Positions 1 through 6,300 of a stretch of 7,889 nt of DNA are shown one piece after another (position 1 is the stretch's first letter; each line of letters opens with the position of its first letter). The DNA lies in assembly GCA_011371325.1 (NCBI GenBank), contig DRQV01000132.1, positions 1-7,889 on the forward strand, read 5' to 3'. The notes below the pieces were generated by a model. The model saw only the letters and a list, made by a program, of their open reading frames with translations. It was not told the origin of the DNA and did no database searches. Source of the DNA: Thioploca sp. (GTDB lineage: Bacteria; Pseudomonadota; Gammaproteobacteria; Beggiatoales; Beggiatoaceae). The position numbers and the translations under genes are program-made.

Positions 1-161
1 TCTTGAATCAAAGTCCACTTTCTAGGTTTTGCATAAGCTTCTAAAACATGTTGAAACGCTTGTTTAACCGTATCCTCTTGAGTTTGATTAGCACGCTTAA
101 AAGCTTGCAGTTCTTGATAGTAATTCTTGATTATTTTATGGTTTGGAGTAATAGTTGGCAT
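1..161 (-). CDS. N-terminus of a probable type ISP/IIG restriction-modification enzyme (partial)
   Basis: The frame opens with ATG at 161-159 and runs off the left edge after 53 full codons. The protein begins MPTITPNHKIIKNYYQEL and continues through a helical stretch containing AFKRANQTQED, VKQAFQHVLEAYAK and WTLIQ. A short helix with a YYQ element, then an xxAFQxxLxxxA helix, then a WxLI strand is the usual beginning of large fused restriction-methylase-helicase proteins (type ISP/IIG, LlaBIII-like, or the related N-6 adenine DNA methylase family). These enzymes methylate adenine and cleave unmodified foreign DNA. No catalytic motif is inside the window, so the assignment rests on the N-terminal pattern alone. 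No clear Shine-Dalgarno sequence precedes the ATG; the upstream bases are A/T-rich. The gene is transcribed away from the large + strand gene. A plain methyltransferase or a broken remnant cannot be excluded. Confidence 0.6.
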   Translation of the reverse strand, partial: MPTITPNHKIIKNYYQELQAFKRANQTQEDTVKQAFQHVLEAYAKPRKWTLIQ

Positions 162-227
162 AGATTTTTGAAATTTATATTATTTTTAAATCATTATTAC
201 ATATTCAAATATTTTTATTTTAGCATA

Positions 228-257
228 GGTATATTTAATCTTAAACCCTAGTATCAA
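228..257 (-). promoter_or_regulatory. Weak candidate sigma70-type promoter for the leftward gene
   Basis: Read on the - strand, TTGATA (257-252) is followed after 18 bases by TATACC (233-228). The first box matches TTGACA at five of six positions and the second matches TATAAT at four of six. It lies 67-96 bases upstream of the ATG at 161. In DNA this AT-rich such matches are common by chance, so this is only a candidate. Confidence 0.2.
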
Positions 258-270
258 TAAATCAAATATG

Positions 271-298
271 TTAAGATTTATTTTTTAAATAATATATT
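271..298 (+). promoter_or_regulatory. Weak candidate sigma70-type promoter for the giant surface protein gene
   Basis: TTAAGA (271-276) is followed after 16 bases by TATATT (293-298), about 28 bases upstream of the ATG at 327. The -10 box matches at five of six positions and the -35 box at four of six. It would give a very short leader of about 20 nucleotides. The region is almost pure A/T, so chance similarity is likely. No operator, riboswitch or terminator hairpin was recognised in 162-326. Confidence 0.2.
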
Positions 299-326
299 TA
301 CTTACATTAAATATCTAGTGGAAAAT

Positions 327-392
327 ATGAAAATAATTTTAATATTTATTACATTGTTGCTAAATTTCCTATTTATTTTACCAGCCAACGCA
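327..392 (+). other. Sec signal peptide coding segment
   Basis: Residues 1-22 start MK, followed by a hydrophobic core rich in I, L and F, and end in PANA. Cleavage is expected after Ala22 (ANA|EG). The ANA motif fits the AxA rule of signal peptidase I. There is no lipobox cysteine, so the product should be exported as a soluble or surface-bound protein and not a lipoprotein. Confidence 0.85.
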
Positions 393-3300
393 GAAGGTAG
401 TCGAGAATTAGTAGAGAATGGTGGCTATCGACCTTATTTACAATTCGCTAATAGAAAAATGGTTGGTATTAAATTACAAGCAAGTATTAAAGTTTATGCT
501 AATGCAGGAGAACAGATTAACCTTGGTTCTAGTGTGCCAAATAGTGCTAATGGCAATGCAGATATTGTTTATCGTAGTCCTTTAGGTGGGCAAAATGGCA
601 GTTGTGACGTGTTGAATACTGGTTTTGGATTAATTGACACATTAGCCAAAGAACAAGCCGGACCATTACCTAATGTAAATGGTTATACACCATGTAGTTT
701 TATAGTTGCTGAAACTGGAATTTATGAAGTAGAATTTAGAGCTCCAATGTTTGTAACTCAATATAAATTGCCAAAAGCTGTTCTTGCCAATCAACAATTC
801 CCGATTGATAATAATCAAAAACAGGCAGTTGCTGCTTGGGATATCACGGTTTTTAAAACTCCGAATGATGCCGGAACTGAACAAAAAGGTAGAATTTATA
901 CTAATTATTTGCCTTTAGATATGGGTGGTAAAAAGAAAGGTTTAAACTCAAAAACTTATTTTTTAACTAAGGATGGATACTCATACTCAATTAATTTAAA
1001 TGGTATTGAACCACATGGTTTTTTGTTCTTTGCTAATAATAATGGGGTAAAAAACAATAATGGCGAATCTCTTTATACATCAATTCGTGGTAATGATATA
1101 GATAATGTTAATATCTTGGTACATAGCCCTGAATTAGCTGATACTGCAACAGATACTACTCACAAATTATTTTTTAATATACCCAGTGATGATTTGCCTT
1201 TGGATCAACCACCAATCGATTCACCTAGTGGTAAAACTTGGTTGCGAGCTACTCCTAAAGAATTACCTACTTTAACTAATTTTAAATTTGTAGGTGAAGA
1301 AGGCTCTGATGGTTACGCTGGTACAGCTCCATTAAAAGGAATTTTTAGCTTCAATATTGATATGAAATTAACCTATTTTTTAACAGTCGATGTCAATAAT
1401 AACAATGTATTTGGAGATGAAGAAGATATAATATTACAAGGCTCTACCATTGTAGGGAATAATCAAATTTCTTGGAATGGTTTGGATGGTAAAGGTAATC
1501 CATTGCCAGCTAGACAAGTGCCTTATAATGCTAGATTTAACTTTTTATTAGGTAATATTCATTTTCCATTTTGGGATTTAGAAAATAATCCAAAAGGTTT
1601 TATTATAGAACGTTTGGATTGTACAGAAGCTTGTAATACTATCTATTATAACCATTCTGCTATTGATGATAATAATTCCCCAGAACTAATTTCAGCATTA
1701 GATGGAGTTAATAGCTATGAAGGTAAACATTCTTTTATTAATGATTTTGGAAATGATAAAGTTGTAGATACCTGGGCCTTTCCCAGCGTTCAGAAACAAA
1801 TTGAAATCCAAACTAGTTTTGAATTAAAACAAGCCGATATATCGGTAAGCAAAACTCATACTACTGATGTTAAACCGTTAAATGGTGGGCCAGTTACCTA
1901 TATAATTACAGTTAAAAATAATGGCCCTTCAGATGCCGCTGGAATCAAAGTACAGGATAATTTGCCTGCTACTGTTACTGATCCAGCACCATTATGGGTT
2001 TGTGAAGTTTCCGATTCAGTAAAACCACTTCCAGCAATTCAAAATAGTTGTTCAAAATCAAATGGTAGTGGAGCAATTGATATTACCGTTGACCTTCAAA
2101 ATGGAGCTAGTGCAACTTTTGAAATCGTTGGAACCATAACTGCGGATGTTGGTGATATAGTTACTAATTCAGTCACCATAACTCGACCCAATGATATTAC
2201 TAATCCACAGGCTGAGAATCCTAATGTTAATACTGAAATAGTAAGTCATTCTTTTGAAATAGCTCCGCCAGATAATAATCCACCAGTTGCGGTTGATAAA
2301 GTTACTGCTACTGATAATATAACTCCAGTGCAAATACCGACTTTAGAAGCCACTGATTTAGACGGTACGATAGCTAGTTATACCGTATATGATATACCTA
2401 ATGCTAAAGGCTTACTCTATTTGGGTAAACCAGGTACTGGCAATTTAATAACTGAAGGCCAAATTCTTACTCCTACTGATATAAGTAACCTATATTTTAT
2501 GCCCACTGCTAGCACGACTGATGAAGTAGTTTTTCATTATATTGCTACTGATAATCAAGGTGATGCCAGTAATCAGGCTAATGTAACTATCACAGTTACC
2601 TATCCACCAAATAATGAACCTCCTATAGCTGATGATAAAACTGTAACTTCAACTCCTAATGATGCTATTGTGAAAGTGAACGATTTATCAGCAACTGATA
2701 TCGATGGTACGGTAGAATTTTTCAATATTACAACTATACCAGTCAATTCCCAAGGTATTTTATATTTAGGTAATCCAAATACTGGTGGAAGTCCAATATT
2801 TGCTAGTCAAAAATTGACTCCTGCTGAAGTAACTAATATTTATTTTCAACCTAATCCTAATTTTATTGGTAATGTTAAATTTACTTATACAGCTACTGAT
2901 AACAATGGTTCTGAGAGTGAGCCAGCTATAGTTGCTATTCCAGTTACCGATTCTAATCAACCACCGATTGCTGAAGATAAAGAATCGCCTAGTATACCTA
3001 ATAATATTATTGGACAAGTGCCAGCCTTAGAAGCAACTGATATTGACGGTACAGTAAAATATTATCAGATTAAAACTTTGCCTCCAACAAGTGAAGGTAA
3101 ATTATATTTAGAAGACCCGGATAAAGGCGGTAAACCTATTGCAGTGAATGAAATTTTAAATTCAGAACAGGTAAAAAGCTTATTTTTTCAGCCTAATACT
3201 AGCTTTAGCGGTGATTCTAGTTTTACTTATATAGCTACTGATAATAACGATGCAGTGAGTAATATAGCCATAGTTAGCATACCTATTACTTCAGTGCCTA

Positions 3301-6300
3301 ATAATCCGCCAATTGCTAATGATAATAGCAGTACTACAGAACCAAATACTCCAGTTACTATCGATATCTTAAATAATGATAGTGATCCAGATGATAATCT
3401 TGATCCAAGTACAATTGCTATTGCTAATCAACCAGCTAATGGCACGGTTGTAATCAATCCAGATGGTAGCGTTACTTATACGCCAAATAATGGTTTTAAC
3501 ACTGGCACGGATAATTTTACTTATCGAGTTTGTGATAGTGGCATTCCACCATTGTGTGATACTGCTACAATTACGATTACAATACCAACTCAAGAACCAC
3601 CAGTTGCAGTGGATAAAACTGCTGAGAGTATTCTGAACAATACGACTGCACAATTACCACCATTATCTGCTACTGATATTGATGGAATTGTAACCGCATA
3701 TAATATTGCGACTTTACCACCAATCGAACAAGGTATTTTATATTTGGGTGATCCTGATAATGGTGGAACTCTGATAAGCAAATTTCAACAACTTACACTA
3801 GATCAAATTGCCAATTTATATTTTAAACCTAATAATAAATTTATTGGAACTGCCAGTTTTACTTATACTGCCACCGATAATTCAGATGCTGTTAGTAGTC
3901 CAGCTTTGGTAACAATTCCAGTGATAGCACCAGTAAATACTATTCCAATTGCCAATGATGACTTAACTACTACTGATATTGCTACTCCAGTTACTATTAA
4001 AGTTTTGGATAATGATATTGATTCAGAAGGCGGGCTTGATATTGAAAGTATTACAATTATTACTCCACCACCACATGGTAGTGTTACTGCTAATAATGAT
4101 GGAACAGTAACTTATAAACCAGATGATGATTTTACCAAAGGCATTGATCGTTTTACTTATAAAGTTTGTGATGCTGGAATTCCAGTTCAATGCGATACTG
4201 CTGAAGTCAAGGTTATAGTACCAATTTTAGATGATTTTCCACCAACTGCGGAAAAAATTACTTCACCATCAACTCCTAATAATGTCATTGCTAAATTACC
4301 ATCTTTATCTGCTACTGATGATGGTAGTGTAACCGCATATAATATTAGTTCATTGCCACCAATTAGCCAAGGTATATTATATTTAGGTGATCCAGAAAAT
4401 GGTGGAATTCCTATTACTGCCGGGCAAAAGCTTACTCCAGAACAAATAAGCCAATTATATTTTGAACCTAATGAAAATTTTACAGGTAATACTAGTTTTA
4501 CTTATACCGCTACCGATGATAAAGGCAATGTTAGCAGTCCGGCTTTAGTAACTATTCCAATTATAGATGCCCTGGCTAATAAAAATGTGATAGCTAATGA
4601 TGACAATGGTTATACTGATCCAGAAATACCGATTACTATTGATGTTATCAAAAATGATATTGATCCAGAGGGTAATTTAGATACGGATAATTTAATTATC
4701 GTAACCAGCCAACCTGGTAAGGGAATTGCTGTTGTAAATAATAATAATACAATTACATATACCCCAGAACCTGGTTTTACTTTTGGAATTGATAAATTTA
4801 ATTACCAAATTTGCGATTCAGATTTTCCTCAAACTTGCGATATTGCAACAGTTACAATTGTAGTACCTACACTGGATGACCCACCACCAACTACCAGTAA
4901 TCAAACTGCTGAAATTATAACCAATGATGTAACTGCCAAATTACCAAGTTTAGCTGCGGATGATAATGGTACAGTGGTTTCTTATACAATTAAGACGTTG
5001 CCAGAGCAAGGAATTTTATATTTAGGTGATCCGGCTCTTGGTGGTATTCCGATTCAAGCTGGGCAAGAATTGACTCCTGAACAAGTCGCTCAAATATTTT
5101 TCCAACCTAGTTCTGATTTTATTGGTAATGCTAGTTTTACTTTTACCGCTACTGATAATAATGGTGGGGAAAGTAATTCATCGTTAATGTCTATTCCAGT
5201 TACAGCTCCAAGTAATAGTAAGCCCATAGCCAATAATTTGGACGTTAGTACTAAACCTGAAACTCCAATCTCAATTGCAGTATTAAAAAATGATAGTGAT
5301 CCTAATGATAATCTAAATCCAAATAGTTTGACTATTGTTACTCAACCTAATAATGGAACGGTAAAACTTAATCTTGATACTGGGGAAGTGGATTACACTC
5401 CAAATGTTGGATTTAAAGGTACAGATAGTTTTACTTATCAAATCTGTGATACTGAGAAATTATGTGATACTGCCACTGTTACCATTACCGTATCAGATGA
5501 AATTGAAGCACCAACTAGTGAAGTAAAATTGATCGTCACTATCAGTGGTCAAGGCAAGGTAGAAGGTGATGACTTATTTTGCAATAATAATAATGATCCA
5601 TGTCAGCAACCATATGCTAGTGGAACTTTAGTTGTCTTAACTCCTACTCCAGAAACTGGTTGGGTGTTTGATGGTTGGCGTGGCCATTGTGATGCTGATG
5701 GCAATGTGACTATGGATAATTTCAAAAGTTGCAAAGCTGTATTTGTAGCAGATGATGTGCCGCAATTTAACTTGGATGTAGCTAGAAATGGTTCTGGTTC
5801 GATAACTAGTCAACCGACTGGGATTGAATGTAAAGATGATTGTAGCGAAGACTACGCTCAAGGTACTGAAGTTGATTTAGTTGCTAAGCCAGACTCTGGT
5901 TTTGCTTTCACTAATTGGACTGGCGACTGTAGTGGAACTAATAAAACTGTCACAGTATTGATTGATAAAGCCAAAAGCTGTCAAGCTAATTTTGCTTTGG
6001 ATGGTGATGGTGATGGAGTGGCTACTGATATTGAAGAAAATGCTCCAAATAATGGTGATGGTAATGATGATGGCATTCCAGATTGGAAACAAAATAATGT
6101 AGTTTCTTTATTGATGCCTGATGGTAAATATGTCACTATTGTAGAAAAAAATGGTTGTACTATTAATAATGTGCAACTTAGTGATCCTGGTTTAGCCGTT
6201 GATGACAATAGCTTAGTACCATTTCCTTTTGATTTAGATATGTCCTGTACTGATGCAGATATCGAGATTTTTTATCATGATGCTGATGATGTTGATTTAC

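Noticed and set aside
48..251. A 67-codon + strand open frame rich in Phe, Leu and Ile that looks like a small membrane protein.
   Set aside because: It lies antisense to the leftward restriction-modification gene and runs into A/T-rich intergenic DNA, which encodes hydrophobic residues by composition. No ribosome binding site is seen.
318..320. GTG at 318 as an alternative start three codons upstream of the large gene's ATG.
   Set aside because: The ATG at 327 gives a standard MK-hydrophobic signal peptide. The GTG overlaps the only purine-rich element that could act as a ribosome binding site.
162..326. Possible hairpins in the divergent intergenic region, such as TTTAATCTTAAA near 234-245.
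   Set aside because: The arms are only about five A/T pairs with imperfect symmetry, as expected by chance in DNA this AT-rich. There is no GC stem with a T-tract.
2277..5507. Periodic repeats that might suggest a CRISPR array or satellite DNA.
   Set aside because: The period is about 300-640 bases, the repeats are imperfect and stay in one reading frame, and they translate to recognisable protein domains.
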